Assembly: GCA_036502025.1 (NCBI GenBank)
Contig: DASXZJ010000155.1
Location: forward strand, 1 to 31,143
DNA length: 31,143 nt
Direction: 5' to 3'
Source of the DNA: Bog-473 sp036502025
Lineage (GTDB): Bacteria; Actinomycetota; Acidimicrobiia; Acidimicrobiales; RAAP-2
Made by a program: the position numbers and the translations under genes. Shown one piece after another: positions 1 through 8,739 of the stretch. Under the pieces are notes generated by a model. The model made no database searches, was not told the DNA's origin, and saw nothing but the letters and a program-made list of their open reading frames with translations. The stretch's first letter is position 1. Each line of letters begins with the position of its first letter.

Positions 1-15
1 GCTCTGGGACGCCGG

Positions 16-1137
16 TCAGCCGAGCAGGCTGGCCAGCGGTGTGCTGGGAAGGCCGTGCGCCTCGGCCACCGGCCGGTACACCACGGCACCGTTCACCACG
101 TTGACCCCCTCGGCCAGCGCCGGGTCGGCGCGGGCGGCGTCCTTCCAGCCGTGGGCGGCGATGCTCAATGTGTAGGGCAGGGTGGCATTGGCCAGCGCGT
201 GAGTAGAGGTGTGGGGCACCGCGCCGGGCATGTTGGCCACGCAGTAGAAGATCGAGCCATGGACCTCGAAAGTGGGGTTCGAGTGCGTGGTCGGTCGGGT
301 CGACTCGAAACAGCCGCCCTGGTCCACCGAAATGTCCACCAGAACCGACCCGGTCCGCATCTTCTCGACCAGCGCGTCGGAGACGAGCCGAGGGGCCCGC
401 GCCCCCACGACCAGCACGGCGCCGATGACGATGTCGGCGTCGATGCAGATCTCCTCAATGGCGTGCTGGGAGGAGGCGATGGTCTCGAGGGCACCGCGGA
501 AATGGTGGTCGAACTCGCGCAGCTTCTCCAGGTTCCGGTCGAGCACGTACACCTCGGAGTGCATGCCGACGGCCATGGTGGCCGAGGCCATCCCGGCCAC
601 GCCGGCACCGAGGATGACGATCTTGGCCGCGCGCACGCCCGGCACCCCGCAGACCAGCACCCCCCGGCCCCCACCCGGGCGCATCAGGTGGTGCGCGCCC
701 ATCAGAGGCGCCATGCGCCCGGCCACTTCGCTCATCGGCGCCAGCAGGGGGAGCGAGTTATCGCTCTGGCGGACGGTCTCGTAGGCGATGGCCACATTGC
801 CGCCGGCGATGAGGGCATCGGTGCACTCCTTTGAGGCGGCCAGGTGGAGGTAGGTGAACAGCGTCTGATCGGTCCGGGCGCCCAGCCGGTGATACTCCGA
901 GGGGATGGGCTCCTTCACCTTGCACACCAGGTCGGATTCCGCCCAGAGGTCGTCGGCCGAGGCGATGATCTTCGCCCCGGTGCGGACGAAGTCGTCGTCG
1001 GGCATGGACGATCCCACTCCCGCCCCCGCCTCGACGTAAACGATGTGGCCAGCCGAGGTCAGCTCACGCACTCCGGCGGGCGTGATGGCCACCCGCCACT
1101 CGTCCTCCTTCACTTCTTTGGGGATCCCGACGATCAT
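16..1137 (-). CDS. ald: Alanine dehydrogenase
   Basis: The 373-aa product is a full-length alanine dehydrogenase, which interconverts L-alanine and pyruvate plus ammonia with NAD(H) in the cytoplasm. Residues seen that match the family active site are Arg15 (EWRVAITP), Lys75 (KVKEP) and His98 (FTYLHLA). The NAD-binding loop reads GAGVAGMASA. The ATG at 1137 is preceded by GAGGAG inside the end of the aldehyde dehydrogenase gene, whose stop lies only 3 bases away, so the two are almost certainly co-transcribed and coupled. Beside a class III aminotransferase, a likely job is to turn transaminase-derived alanine back into pyruvate (inference). Family assignment is firm. Confidence 0.95.
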   Translation of the reverse strand: MIVGIPKEVKEDEWRVAITPAGVRELTSAGHIVYVEAGAGVGSSMPDDDFVRTGAKIIASADDLWAESDLVCKVKEPIPSEYHRLGARTDQTLFTYLHLAASKECTDALIAGGNVAIAYETVRQSDNSLPLLAPMSEVAGRMAPLMGAHHLMRPGGGRGVLVCGVPGVRAAKIVILGAGVAGMASATMAVGMHSEVYVLDRNLEKLREFDHHFRGALETIASSQHAIEEICIDADIVIGAVLVVGARAPRLVSDALVEKMRTGSVLVDISVDQGGCFESTRPTTHSNPTFEVHGSIFYCVANMPGAVPHTSTHALANATLPYTLSIAAHGWKDAARADPALAEGVNVVNGAVVYRPVAEAHGLPSTPLASLLG

Positions 1138-1140
1138 CGC

Positions 1141-2568
1141 TCACTCCTCAATGCTGCTCATGACGTGCTTGACCCGGGTGTAGTCCTCGAACCCGTACAT
1201 GGAGAGATCCTTGCCGTAGCCCGATCGCTTGAAGCCCCCGTGGGGCATCTCGGCCACCAGCGGGATGTGCGTATTGATCCACACGCACCCGAAGTCCAGG
1301 TCCCGGGCCATCCGCATGGCCCGGCCATGGTCACGGGTCCAGACGGACGAGGCCAACCCGTATTCGACGCCGTTGGCCCATTCCAGCGCTTCGGCCTCGC
1401 CGACGAACTCCTGGACCGTGATGACCGGACCGAACACCTCTGACTGCACCAGCTCGTCATCCTGGCGGAGACCCGACACGACCGTGGGAGCGAAGCAGTA
1501 GCCACGCGCCCCGACGGGGACGCCACCGGTGGCCACCGTGGCATGGGAGGGCGTCCGTTCAACGAATCCGCGCACGCGCTCGAGCTGCGCCGCGTTGTTC
1601 AACGGGCCGTAATCGGCGTCGGCCACATCGGTGCCGCCCACGGTCGTCCCCTCGGCCTGCTCGACCAACGCGGCCAGCAGGTCGGCGTGCACGCCCGGCC
1701 CTGCCAGCACGCGGGTGGCGGCCGTGCAGTCCTGCCCGGCGTTGAAGAATCCTGCCCCGGCAATGCCTGCCGCGGCAGCCCCAGGGTCGGCGTCATCGAA
1801 AACAATGACGGGTGCCTTCCCACCGAGCTCGAGGTGGACCCGCTTGAGCGTCGGCGCGGCCGCCGCCGCGACCTCCATCCCGGCCCGCACGGAGCCGGTC
1901 ACCGAGACCATGGCGGGAATGGCGTGCGCGACCAGGGCGCGACCGGTGTCGCGGTCCCCGCAGACGACGTTGAAGACGCCAGGAGGGAGATGCTCAGACA
2001 TGATCTCTGCCATCAACAGCGCGGTGACCGGCGTCGTGTCGGAGGGCTTGAGGACCATGGTGTTTCCGGCGGCCAGGGCCGGGGCGAACTTCCAGACTGC
2101 CATCATCATCGGATAGTTCCACGGGGTCACCGACCCACAGACACCGACAGGCTCGCGGCGGATGAACGACGTATGCCCAACCATGTACTCGGTCGCCGCC
2201 AGTCCCTCGAGGTGACGGGCCGCGCCGGCGAAGAATCGGATCTGGTCGACCATCGGGGGAATCTCCTCGTCCATGGTCAAACCGAAGGGCTTCCCCGTGT
2301 TCTCGCACTCGGCGCGCACCAGGTCCTCGGCCCGGGCTTCCAGGGCGTCGGCGATCCGGAACAGGGCCAGACTCCGCTCCGAGGGAGTGGTGCGCCTCCA
2401 GGAGGTGAACGCCTCAGCCGCCACCCGGAGGGCCCGGTCCAGGTCGGCCGGACCCGATACGGGCGCCTCGGCGAAGGGCTCCGCGGTGCTGGGGTCGATG
2501 AGGGGTGCCAACGGTCCGTCGTCAGCGTCGGCGTAGGCGCCACCGATGAAGTTCTGCAGTTTGCGCAT
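1141..2568 (-). CDS. Aldehyde dehydrogenase, gamma-aminobutyraldehyde/betaine-aldehyde type
   Basis: This is a 475-aa NAD(P)-dependent aldehyde dehydrogenase. The oxyanion Asn151 (TPWNYP), general base Glu247 (LELGGKAP) and nucleophile Cys281 (FNAGQDCTAATR) are all present. The NAGQDCTA context and the PWNYPMMMAVWKFAPALAAGN block resemble PatD/YdcW-type 4-aminobutyraldehyde dehydrogenases more than fatty aldehyde enzymes. Substrate is inferred from this and from the neighbouring aminotransferase. The ATG at 2568 is chosen because GAAGGGAG lies about 4-7 bases upstream; the frame opens to 2607, but the extra 13 residues have no family similarity. It is the first gene of the leftward operon with ald. 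Confidence 0.88.
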   Translation of the reverse strand: MRKLQNFIGGAYADADDGPLAPLIDPSTAEPFAEAPVSGPADLDRALRVAAEAFTSWRRTTPSERSLALFRIADALEARAEDLVRAECENTGKPFGLTMDEEIPPMVDQIRFFAGAARHLEGLAATEYMVGHTSFIRREPVGVCGSVTPWNYPMMMAVWKFAPALAAGNTMVLKPSDTTPVTALLMAEIMSEHLPPGVFNVVCGDRDTGRALVAHAIPAMVSVTGSVRAGMEVAAAAAPTLKRVHLELGGKAPVIVFDDADPGAAAAGIAGAGFFNAGQDCTAATRVLAGPGVHADLLAALVEQAEGTTVGGTDVADADYGPLNNAAQLERVRGFVERTPSHATVATGGVPVGARGYCFAPTVVSGLRQDDELVQSEVFGPVITVQEFVGEAEALEWANGVEYGLASSVWTRDHGRAMRMARDLDFGCVWINTHIPLVAEMPHGGFKRSGYGKDLSMYGFEDYTRVKHVMSSIEE

Positions 2569-2632
2569 CAGACTCCCTTCATTCGGACCGACCCGGCCCT
2601 CACACACTCACAGACTGGGAGAGGGCCGACAA

Positions 2633-2709
2633 GCAATTCCGCAACATTTGCAACTCTAGACGCCGAATTCTGCTTGACTGATGGGGTATTAGTGACACAA
2701 TTCTGCAAG
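2633..2709. promoter_or_regulatory. Three phased AATTC(C/T)GC repeats in the divergent promoter region
   Basis: Three near-identical motifs lie between the leftward aldehyde dehydrogenase and the rightward Lrp gene. They are GCAATTCCGCAA (2633-2644), GAATTCTGCTTG (2665-2676) and CAATTCTGCAAG (2698-2709). Their AATTC cores begin at 2635, 2666 and 2699, spacings of 31 and 33 bp, about three helical turns, so they would lie on one DNA face. Lrp/AsnC proteins commonly bind several phased sites next to their own gene. These are therefore candidate operators for the adjacent regulator (inference). The region is AT-richer than its surroundings. Confidence 0.5.
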
Positions 2710-2768
2710 GTCGGGACGGTGTGAGGGTCGCCCGCCAGGGGCGGCCGCACTATCCCAGTGAGGACGAC

Positions 2769-3263
2769 ATGCCCGAGGTCGACGAGCCGACAAACGCCGA
2801 GAAGGATGCGGCCGCATCGTTCCTCGATGCGCCGAACCGGGCCATCATCGAGGCCCTGCAACGAGACGGGCGCCAGTCCTACGGTGCCATCGCGGACGAG
2901 GTTGGTCTTTCGGAGGCGGCCGTGCGGCGGCGGGTGCAACGGCTGCGCGACGCGGGGGTCATGCAGATCGTGGCCGTCACCGACCCCCTCCAGCTCGGCT
3001 TCACCCGCCAGGCCATGGTCGGCATCTCGGTCGAGGGCGACGTGCGGCAGGTGGCTGACAAGCTCTCGGCCCTCGCCGAAGTCGACTACGTCGTGATGTG
3101 TGCCGGCTCGTTCGATCTGCTCGCCGAAGTCGTGTGCGAGAACGACGAGCGCCTGCTGCAGGTGCTCAATGACTCGATCCGCTCGATCCCCGGCGTGCGT
3201 CGGACCGAGACCTTCCTGTACCTAAAGCTGGCCAAGCAGACGTACACGTGGGGCACGCGGTAA
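2769..3263 (+). CDS. Lrp/AsnC family transcriptional regulator
   Basis: This 164-aa regulator has an N-terminal AsnC-type winged helix-turn-helix (about residues 22-68, with SYGAIADEVGLSEAAVRRRVQRL) and a C-terminal RAM effector/oligomerisation domain (about 80-150, with VVMCAGSFDLLAEV and IRSIPGVRRTETFLYLKL). Family members sense amino acids or related amines. The ATG at 2769 is preferred because of the AGTGAGG just upstream. An in-frame GTG at 2721 would add 16 residues without family similarity. It sits between two catabolic operons and is followed 18 bases later by the aminotransferase, so it probably controls both. Ligand unknown. Confidence 0.9.
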   Translation: MPEVDEPTNAEKDAAASFLDAPNRAIIEALQRDGRQSYGAIADEVGLSEAAVRRRVQRLRDAGVMQIVAVTDPLQLGFTRQAMVGISVEGDVRQVADKLSALAEVDYVVMCAGSFDLLAEVVCENDERLLQVLNDSIRSIPGVRRTETFLYLKLAKQTYTWGTR

Positions 3264-3281
3264 TCACCTGATGGAGGAACG

Positions 3282-4661
3282 ATGAGCACAACCAGTCCCG
3301 AGAACTCCAACCTGAGCGACCAGGCCCGTCGCCACCTGTGGATGCACTTCAGCCGCATGGGCTCGTACGAGACCCACGAGATCCCGGTCATCGTGCGGGG
3401 AGAGGGTGCCTACGTCTGGGACCAGCATGGCAAGCGCTACCTCGACGGTCTGGCCGGGCTCTTCACCTCACAGCTCGGCCACGGGCGCACCGAGTTGGCC
3501 GAAGCCGGGGCCAAGCAGGCCAGCACCCTGGCCTACTTCCCGCTGTGGACCTACGCCCACCCCCGCGCCGTCGAGCTGGCCGACCGGCTGGCCGACTACG
3601 CGCCAGGCGATCTGAACCGTGTCTTCTTCACCTCGGGCGGGTCCGAGGCAGTCGAGTCGGCCTGGAAACTGGCCCGTCAGTACTTCCGGATGACCGGGCA
3701 ACCGCAGCGCACCAAGGTGATCAGCCGCGACATCGCCTACCACGGGACGTCCATGGGCGCGCTGTCGATCACCGGCATCCCGGATCTCAAGACTCCTTTC
3801 GAGCCCCTGGTGCCCGGGGCGATCAAGGTTCCCAACACGAACTTCTACCGGGCCCCGATGTTCGCCGACGACGAAATCGCCTTCGGGCAGTGGACGGCCG
3901 ACGAGATCGAGCGGGCCATCCTCCGCGAAGGTGCGAACACGGTGGCCGCCGTCTTCCTCGAGCCGGTGCAGAACGCCGGCGGCTGCTTCCCGCCCCCGCC
4001 GGGCTACTTCGACCGGGTGCGCCAGATCTGCGACCGTCACGGCGTGCTGCTGGTGTCCGACGAGGTTATCTGCGCCTTCGGCCGGTTGGGCCACTGGTTC
4101 GGCGCCGAGCGCTACCGGTACCAGCCCGACATCATCACGGTAGCCAAGGGTCTGACCTCAGGCTACGCGCCCCTAGGCGCGATGGTCGCCACCGACCGCC
4201 TCATTGAGCCTTTCTTGGAGGAGGGCGCGTCGTTCCTGCACGGCTTCACCTTCGCCGGTCACCCGGTGAGCTGCGCCGTGGCTTTGGCCAATCTCGACGT
4301 CTTCGAGGGCGAGCAGATCCTGGCGCACGTCCAGGCAACCGAGAGTTCGTTCCGGGCCGCCCTCGAAGGGCTCTACGACCTGCCGATCGTCGGGAACGTG
4401 CGTGGGGCCGGTTTCTTCTACGGGATAGAGCTGGTCAAGGACAAGGACACCCGCCTCTCGTTCGACGACGAGGAGTCCGAACGGTTGCTGCGGGGCCACC
4501 TCTCGGGAGCGCTGTTCGAAGCTGGCCTAATTTGCCGGGCCGACGACCGCGGGGACCCCGTTGTGCAACTCTCACCGCCGCTTATCTGCGGTGGCGAGGA
4601 GATCGACTTCATGGCCTCCACGCTGCGAGAGGTGCTGACCGAGGCGTGGCGCCGCGTGTAA
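3282..4661 (+). CDS. Class III PLP-dependent omega-aminotransferase
   Basis: The 459-aa protein is a fold-type I class III aminotransferase. The PLP phosphate-binding loop is FFTSGGSEAVESAWK, the pyridine-nitrogen Asp is Asp260 (LLVSDEVICAFGRLG) and the Schiff-base lysine is Lys289 (TVAKGLTSGYAPLGA). It resembles pyruvate-dependent omega-amine transaminases (SpuC/taurine-pyruvate type, mycobacterial Rv3329 type). These move an amino group from putrescine, cadaverine, beta-alanine or GABA to a keto acid. The exact donor cannot be read from sequence. GGAGG sits 4 bases before the ATG. The neighbouring aldehyde dehydrogenase could oxidise the aldehyde product, and Ald could recycle alanine. Confidence 0.9.
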   Translation: MSTTSPENSNLSDQARRHLWMHFSRMGSYETHEIPVIVRGEGAYVWDQHGKRYLDGLAGLFTSQLGHGRTELAEAGAKQASTLAYFPLWTYAHPRAVELADRLADYAPGDLNRVFFTSGGSEAVESAWKLARQYFRMTGQPQRTKVISRDIAYHGTSMGALSITGIPDLKTPFEPLVPGAIKVPNTNFYRAPMFADDEIAFGQWTADEIERAILREGANTVAAVFLEPVQNAGGCFPPPPGYFDRVRQICDRHGVLLVSDEVICAFGRLGHWFGAERYRYQPDIITVAKGLTSGYAPLGAMVATDRLIEPFLEEGASFLHGFTFAGHPVSCAVALANLDVFEGEQILAHVQATESSFRAALEGLYDLPIVGNVRGAGFFYGIELVKDKDTRLSFDDEESERLLRGHLSGALFEAGLICRADDRGDPVVQLSPPLICGGEEIDFMASTLREVLTEAWRRV

Positions 4662-6073
4662 CACCACTGGACGGAGAGCCGAACTCCTATCAACGCCTCT
4701 CCCTCTGGTGGGATGCCATCCCGTCACCGCTTCCCCAACGACCGCCGCTCTCGGGTGACCTGACGGTCGACGTGTGTGTCGTCGGGGCCGGCTTCACCGG
4801 CCTGTGGGCCGCGCACTCGCTGGCCGTAGCCGACCCGTCGCTGCGCATCGTGATCGTGGAACGCGAGGTAGTCGGATTCGGCGCGTCGGGTCGCAACGGT
4901 GGCTGGTGCTCGGCCCTCTTCGCCACATCGGACGCGGCGTTGAGGCGTAGGTACGGGCTCGCCGCCATGCAGGCCATGCGCCGCGCCATGCAGGCGACCG
5001 TCGACATGGTTGGCGCCACCGCGGCCGCCGAAGGGATCGACTGCCACTTCGTCAAGGGTGGAACACTCGACGCGGCGCGGACCGAGGCTCAGGTGCTGAG
5101 GGCGAAGTCCGAGGTCGAGGAGTCCCGCGCCAACGGCTTCGGTGAGGACGACCTGCGCTGGCTCGATCGGCCCGCGGCGAGGTCGGCGATCGGTATGGAC
5201 GGGATCCTCGGGGCCACGTTCACCCCGCACTGCGCGGCGATCCAGCCGGCGCTGCTCGCCCGTGGATTGGCCGACGCGGTGGAGCGGCGCGGCGTCACCA
5301 TTTACGAGAACTGCGAAGTGCGCGACATCAGCCCGGGCATTTCAGGCACCTCGCCCAAGGTACGAACCGCCGGCGGCACCATCACGGCCGAGGTAGTGGT
5401 GCGGGCCGTCGAAGCGTGGACCGCGACTTTGCCGGGGCAGCGGCGGGAGCTGGTTCCGGTCTATTCGCTGATGGTGGCCACCGAACCCCTGGGCGACGAC
5501 TTCTGGGATGGCGCCGGGCTCCGCGACCGTGCGACCTTCGCCGACTACCGGCGCTTGATCATCTACGGGCAGCGCACGGCGGATGGACGCATCGCCTTCG
5601 GAGGACGCGGCGCGCCCTACCACTTCGGCTCAAACGTCCGACCCGGTTTCGACGCCGTGCCGGCCGTCCACGAGCTTCTCCGACGGACCCTGGTCGAACT
5701 GTTCCCTGCCCTCACATCGGCCCGCTTCACCCATGCCTGGGGGGGGCCGCTGGGTATCCCCCGGGATTGGCACTCGTCGGTGGGCTTCGATCGCTCCAAG
5801 GGCCTGGCCTGGGCCGGCGGCTACGTGGGCGACGGAGTCTCGACCACCAACCTGGCCGGCCGGACGCTGGCCGATCTCATCACGGGCGCCGATACCGAGC
5901 TCACCCAGCTCCCCTGGGTCAACCACCGCTCACCGAAGTGGGAGCCCGAGCCCCTCCGCTGGCTGGGCGTCAACGCCGGCCTGTGGACGATGAAGTTGGC
6001 GGACCGCTCCGAGGAGCGCAAGGGCCGCTCCAGCCGGCTGGCCGCCCATATGGAACGGCTGCTCGGACAATGA
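4646..6073 (+). CDS. FAD-dependent oxidoreductase, DAO/PuuB-like
   Basis: This is a flavoprotein of the D-amino-acid-oxidase superfamily. From the GTG at 4646 it has 475 aa. The FAD Rossmann motif GAGFTG is at residues 47-52, a GASGRNGGW segment at 79-87 and the C-terminal FAD contact is GGYVGDGVSTTNLAGR. The opening SYQRLSLWWDAIP-PLP and the overall plan match gamma-glutamylputrescine/amine oxidases (PuuB/OrdL-like), which oxidise secondary or primary amines to aldehydes. The frame is open to 4532, but that stretch lies over the aminotransferase and looks non-coding. The GTG at 4646 is the last plausible start before the conserved region, has GAGAGGTG upstream and overlaps the aminotransferase by 16 bases. 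Substrate is inferred from context. Confidence 0.82.
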   Translation: MAPRVTPLDGEPNSYQRLSLWWDAIPSPLPQRPPLSGDLTVDVCVVGAGFTGLWAAHSLAVADPSLRIVIVEREVVGFGASGRNGGWCSALFATSDAALRRRYGLAAMQAMRRAMQATVDMVGATAAAEGIDCHFVKGGTLDAARTEAQVLRAKSEVEESRANGFGEDDLRWLDRPAARSAIGMDGILGATFTPHCAAIQPALLARGLADAVERRGVTIYENCEVRDISPGISGTSPKVRTAGGTITAEVVVRAVEAWTATLPGQRRELVPVYSLMVATEPLGDDFWDGAGLRDRATFADYRRLIIYGQRTADGRIAFGGRGAPYHFGSNVRPGFDAVPAVHELLRRTLVELFPALTSARFTHAWGGPLGIPRDWHSSVGFDRSKGLAWAGGYVGDGVSTTNLAGRTLADLITGADTELTQLPWVNHRSPKWEPEPLRWLGVNAGLWTMKLADRSEERKGRSSRLAAHMERLLGQ

Positions 6074-6137
6074 ACCGATCCTGGTCCGGCAGAACCTTGG
6101 GGATCGAGCTCTCCGAGAAATAGCACCAGATAGGTGT

Positions 6138-6143
6138 CACAAT
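6138..6143 (+). promoter_or_regulatory. Candidate -10 hexamer for a leaderless transcript
   Basis: CACAAT lies 7 bases before the ATG at 6151, and no Shine-Dalgarno sequence is visible. A start site at or near the A of the ATG would give a leaderless mRNA. No clear -35 box is seen, so this is tentative. Confidence 0.3.
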
Positions 6144-6150
6144 CACCGCC

Positions 6151-6603
6151 ATGCAACGCTCTCCGAGTGAGGAGATTTCGGCACTGATCTACTCGTACGC
6201 CGAGCGGATCGATGCGGGGGACTTCGCCGGGATCGCCGAGGTGTTCGGGAATGCCACGTTGACCTTTGCCGGTTTCGGGGACGCCATCTCGGGTCGAAAT
6301 GAGATCCAATCTTTGTACGAACGGACGACGCGGCGTTACGAGGACGGGACGCCGCGCACCAAGCACGTGATGACCAACGTGATCGTGGAGGTGGCCGACG
6401 ACGGGATGACAGCCTCCAGCCGTTCGTATTTCACAGTGCTCCAAGCCGTTCCCGGCGGGCTGGCCCTCCAGCCCGTCATCGCCGGGCGGTACCACAACGG
6501 GTACGAGTTCGAGGAGGGGCGGTGGCGCTTCGCCTCGGTGCACATCATCATTGACCTCATGGGAGACCTGGGACACCACATGCTCTTCGATCTGGCGCCA
6601 TGA
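6151..6603 (+). CDS. SnoaL/NTF2-like protein
   Basis: This 150-aa protein has the NTF2/SnoaL-like cone fold. It opens with an alpha-helical SALIYSYAERIDAGDFAGIAEVF, then GRNEIQSLYERTTRR, a TKHVMTNVIVEV strand and the terminal GRYHNGYEFEEGRWRFASVHIIIDLMGD typical of SnoaL_4-like proteins. Members are isomerases, dehydratases or ring-hydroxylation small subunits, or have no known activity. Function cannot be assigned. The stop overlaps the next start (ATGA at 6600-6603), so the two small proteins are translationally coupled. Confidence 0.75.
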   Translation: MQRSPSEEISALIYSYAERIDAGDFAGIAEVFGNATLTFAGFGDAISGRNEIQSLYERTTRRYEDGTPRTKHVMTNVIVEVADDGMTASSRSYFTVLQAVPGGLALQPVIAGRYHNGYEFEEGRWRFASVHIIIDLMGDLGHHMLFDLAP

Positions 6604-7097
6604 AGCTCACGCTCTCCTACACCTGGGACTGCCCGCCGGCATCGTTCTGGGAGTTGTACTTCGATCCCGAGTGGGTCATCCGGCTCCACCTCGAGGGTCT
6701 GGGCTCGACGTCGGCCGAGGTGGTGTCCCAGGAGGGCGACCTGGCCTCAGGGCTGACCCGGACCCTGCGTTACAGCCAGAAGCCGAACGCCCCTGGTCCG
6801 GTCCGCAAGATCTTCGGTGAGGAGATCACCAGCACCGAGACCAGCACCTACGACCCGGCCACCTCGACCACGACGTTCATCCTCACGCCGGGCACCATGG
6901 CCGACAAGACGCTGATCAACGGCGCCATCGCTCTTTCCGAAAGCGGCGGCCAGACCACCGAGACCTTCTCGTTGGAGGCCCGGGTCAAGATCTTCGGAGT
7001 GGGACCGGTCATCGAACGGTTCATTGAACACCAGGCCCGCGAGACTCAAGAGAGATCGGTGGCCTTCATGCGCGAGGAACTCCAACAGCGCAGCTAG
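6600..7097 (+). CDS. DUF2505-like SRPBCC (START-fold) protein
   Basis: The 165-aa product opens with LTLSYTWDCPPASFWELYFDPEW and later has GPVRKIFGEEITSTETSTYDP, typical of the DUF2505 family within the SRPBCC/helix-grip superfamily, which bind hydrophobic ligands. A C-terminal helix (ERFIEHQARETQERSVAFMRE) closes the cavity in this fold. No signal peptide is seen. It is coupled to the upstream SnoaL-like gene by a 4-bp overlap, suggesting a shared small-molecule substrate (inference). It ends 24 bases from the convergent cobQ. Role unknown. Confidence 0.72.
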   Translation: MKLTLSYTWDCPPASFWELYFDPEWVIRLHLEGLGSTSAEVVSQEGDLASGLTRTLRYSQKPNAPGPVRKIFGEEITSTETSTYDPATSTTTFILTPGTMADKTLINGAIALSESGGQTTETFSLEARVKIFGVGPVIERFIEHQARETQERSVAFMREELQQRS

Positions 7098-7121
7098 TCG
7101 CCCGAGAAATCGGAAACGTCG

Positions 7122-8645
7122 CTACGCCGTGGACGCGGATTCGACCAGTTGCCACAAGGCGCCGAGATCGAGGTGTTTCGCACACGAATCGGCCACGGTA
7201 TCGATTTGGTGCTCCCGGGCCTCGGCGAACGAAGCACGGCCGGGTTGCCATCGCCGGCCCCGCGCCGATGCGACCCCGGCCAAAAAGTCCCCTCGGAATC
7301 GGTCCTCCTCGAAGAGGCCATGCAGGGAGGTGCCGAACACCAGGCCGGCCGCGTCCTGCGCGCTCTCGACATCATGTTCGCCGCCGGTGCCCTCCAGGGT
7401 CAGCCAGGGCTCCCACCCCGATCGGGGCGCGGTGCGACCGTGTCTGATCACGTATCCGCGCAGGGACGCGCCGGATGGCCCGGTGCCCGAGCGCAGCCGG
7501 GTCGTCTTCGCCACTTCGAAGTGGGTGACCAGTGGCAACCACCCCAGGGCCGGGGTGGACGGCTCGGGGGATTCGACCCCGTCGGGATCCTCGATGGTGC
7601 CGCCCAGCATCTGGAAGCCGCCACAGATTCCGAGGACCGACGGAGGTGTGGGCGCCCGGCGGCGCGCCTCGAGTACGTCGAGGATCCCGCTGCTCCTCAA
7701 CCAGCCCAGGTCGGACACCGTTGATTTGGTACCGGGGATGACCACCAGGTCCGGATCGCCGAAGGCCGAAGGATGGTCGACGAAGCGGACGGCCACACCG
7801 GGCTCCATCACCAGTGGGTCGAAGTCGGTGAAGTTCGAGAGGCGCGGCAGGCGGAGTACGACGACATCGAGCCGCTCGGCCCCGCCGTCTGGCCGCTCGG
7901 TGGGTTCGCCCATGGCCCCCAACATCCGGTGCAGGGAGTCTTCGGCGTCGAGCACGAGACCAGGTAGATGGGGCAGCACGCCGAGCGTGGGCACACCGCA
8001 GCGAGCCTCGAGTTGGTCCATGGCATCCCCGAGCAGCGCTGGGTCGCCACGGAACATATTGATGATGAAGCCACGGATGCAACGCTGGAGATCCTTAGGG
8101 AGTACGGCGAAAGTGCCGAAGAGATGGGCGAACACGCCGCCCCGGTGGATGTCACCCACCACCACGGCCGGAATACCGGCTCGCTTGGCCAAACCCAGGT
8201 TCACGATGTCATTCCCGAGCAGGTTGATCTCAGCCGGGCTCCCGGCGCCCTCGCAGATCACCACGTCGTAGCGCGACCGCAGGTCAGCCAGCGCACCGTC
8301 CACCACGCCGACCAAGGCGCCTTTGGCCCGTTGGTAGGCCGCCGCCTCCTGGGTCTCGATCGGGCGACCCATGACGATGACCTGGGACGATCGCTCGCTG
8401 GTGGGCTTGAGAAGGACCGGGTTCATAGCCGCCTCGGGCTCGGCGCGGGCGGCGACCGCCTGGATCCACTGGGCTCGACCGATCTCAGCTCCTTCGGAGG
8501 TCACCACCGAGTTCAAGGACATGTTCTGCCCCTTGAACGGGGCGACCGATACGCCCTGGCGAGCCAGCAGTCGGCAGAGTCCGGCGACGACCGTTGACTT
8601 GCCGGCGTCCGAGGTCGTGCCGCAGACCATGAGCGCTCCCCGCAT
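7122..8645 (-). CDS. cobQ: Adenosylcobyric acid synthase (cobyric acid synthase)
   Basis: The 507-aa protein is a full-length CobQ. This enzyme amidates four carboxylates of adenosylcobyrinic a,c-diamide with glutamine and ATP in cobalamin synthesis. The N-terminal dethiobiotin-synthetase-like ATPase has GTTSDAGKST (residues 9-18) and FKGQNMSLNS. The C-terminal class I glutaminase-like domain has Cys341 (VLGICGGFQMLGG), and histidines in YVIRHG and TSLHGLFEED. No other cobalamin gene and no cobalamin riboswitch is visible here, so it is an isolated pathway gene. It starts at the ATG at 8645 (MRGALMVCGTTSDAGKST), as in the family. Confidence 0.96.
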   Translation of the reverse strand: MRGALMVCGTTSDAGKSTVVAGLCRLLARQGVSVAPFKGQNMSLNSVVTSEGAEIGRAQWIQAVAARAEPEAAMNPVLLKPTSERSSQVIVMGRPIETQEAAAYQRAKGALVGVVDGALADLRSRYDVVICEGAGSPAEINLLGNDIVNLGLAKRAGIPAVVVGDIHRGGVFAHLFGTFAVLPKDLQRCIRGFIINMFRGDPALLGDAMDQLEARCGVPTLGVLPHLPGLVLDAEDSLHRMLGAMGEPTERPDGGAERLDVVVLRLPRLSNFTDFDPLVMEPGVAVRFVDHPSAFGDPDLVVIPGTKSTVSDLGWLRSSGILDVLEARRRAPTPPSVLGICGGFQMLGGTIEDPDGVESPEPSTPALGWLPLVTHFEVAKTTRLRSGTGPSGASLRGYVIRHGRTAPRSGWEPWLTLEGTGGEHDVESAQDAAGLVFGTSLHGLFEEDRFRGDFLAGVASARGRRWQPGRASFAEAREHQIDTVADSCAKHLDLGALWQLVESASTA

Positions 8646-8739
8646 GGCCAGGTTCTACAACAGGGATGAGGTGGCCGGTCGAGGCAGCCCCCGCCTGGCC
8701 GCCCCTCGGCCCGTTTTCATGATGTTCACACGAACGCGC

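Noticed and set aside
2674..2692. A sigma-70 promoter formed by TTGACT and TATTAG
   Set aside because: The two hexamers are only 7 bases apart, too close to act as a -35/-10 pair.
4532..4645. N-terminal extension of the FAD oxidoreductase
   Set aside because: It lies wholly over the aminotransferase coding region and has an Arg-rich, unconserved translation.
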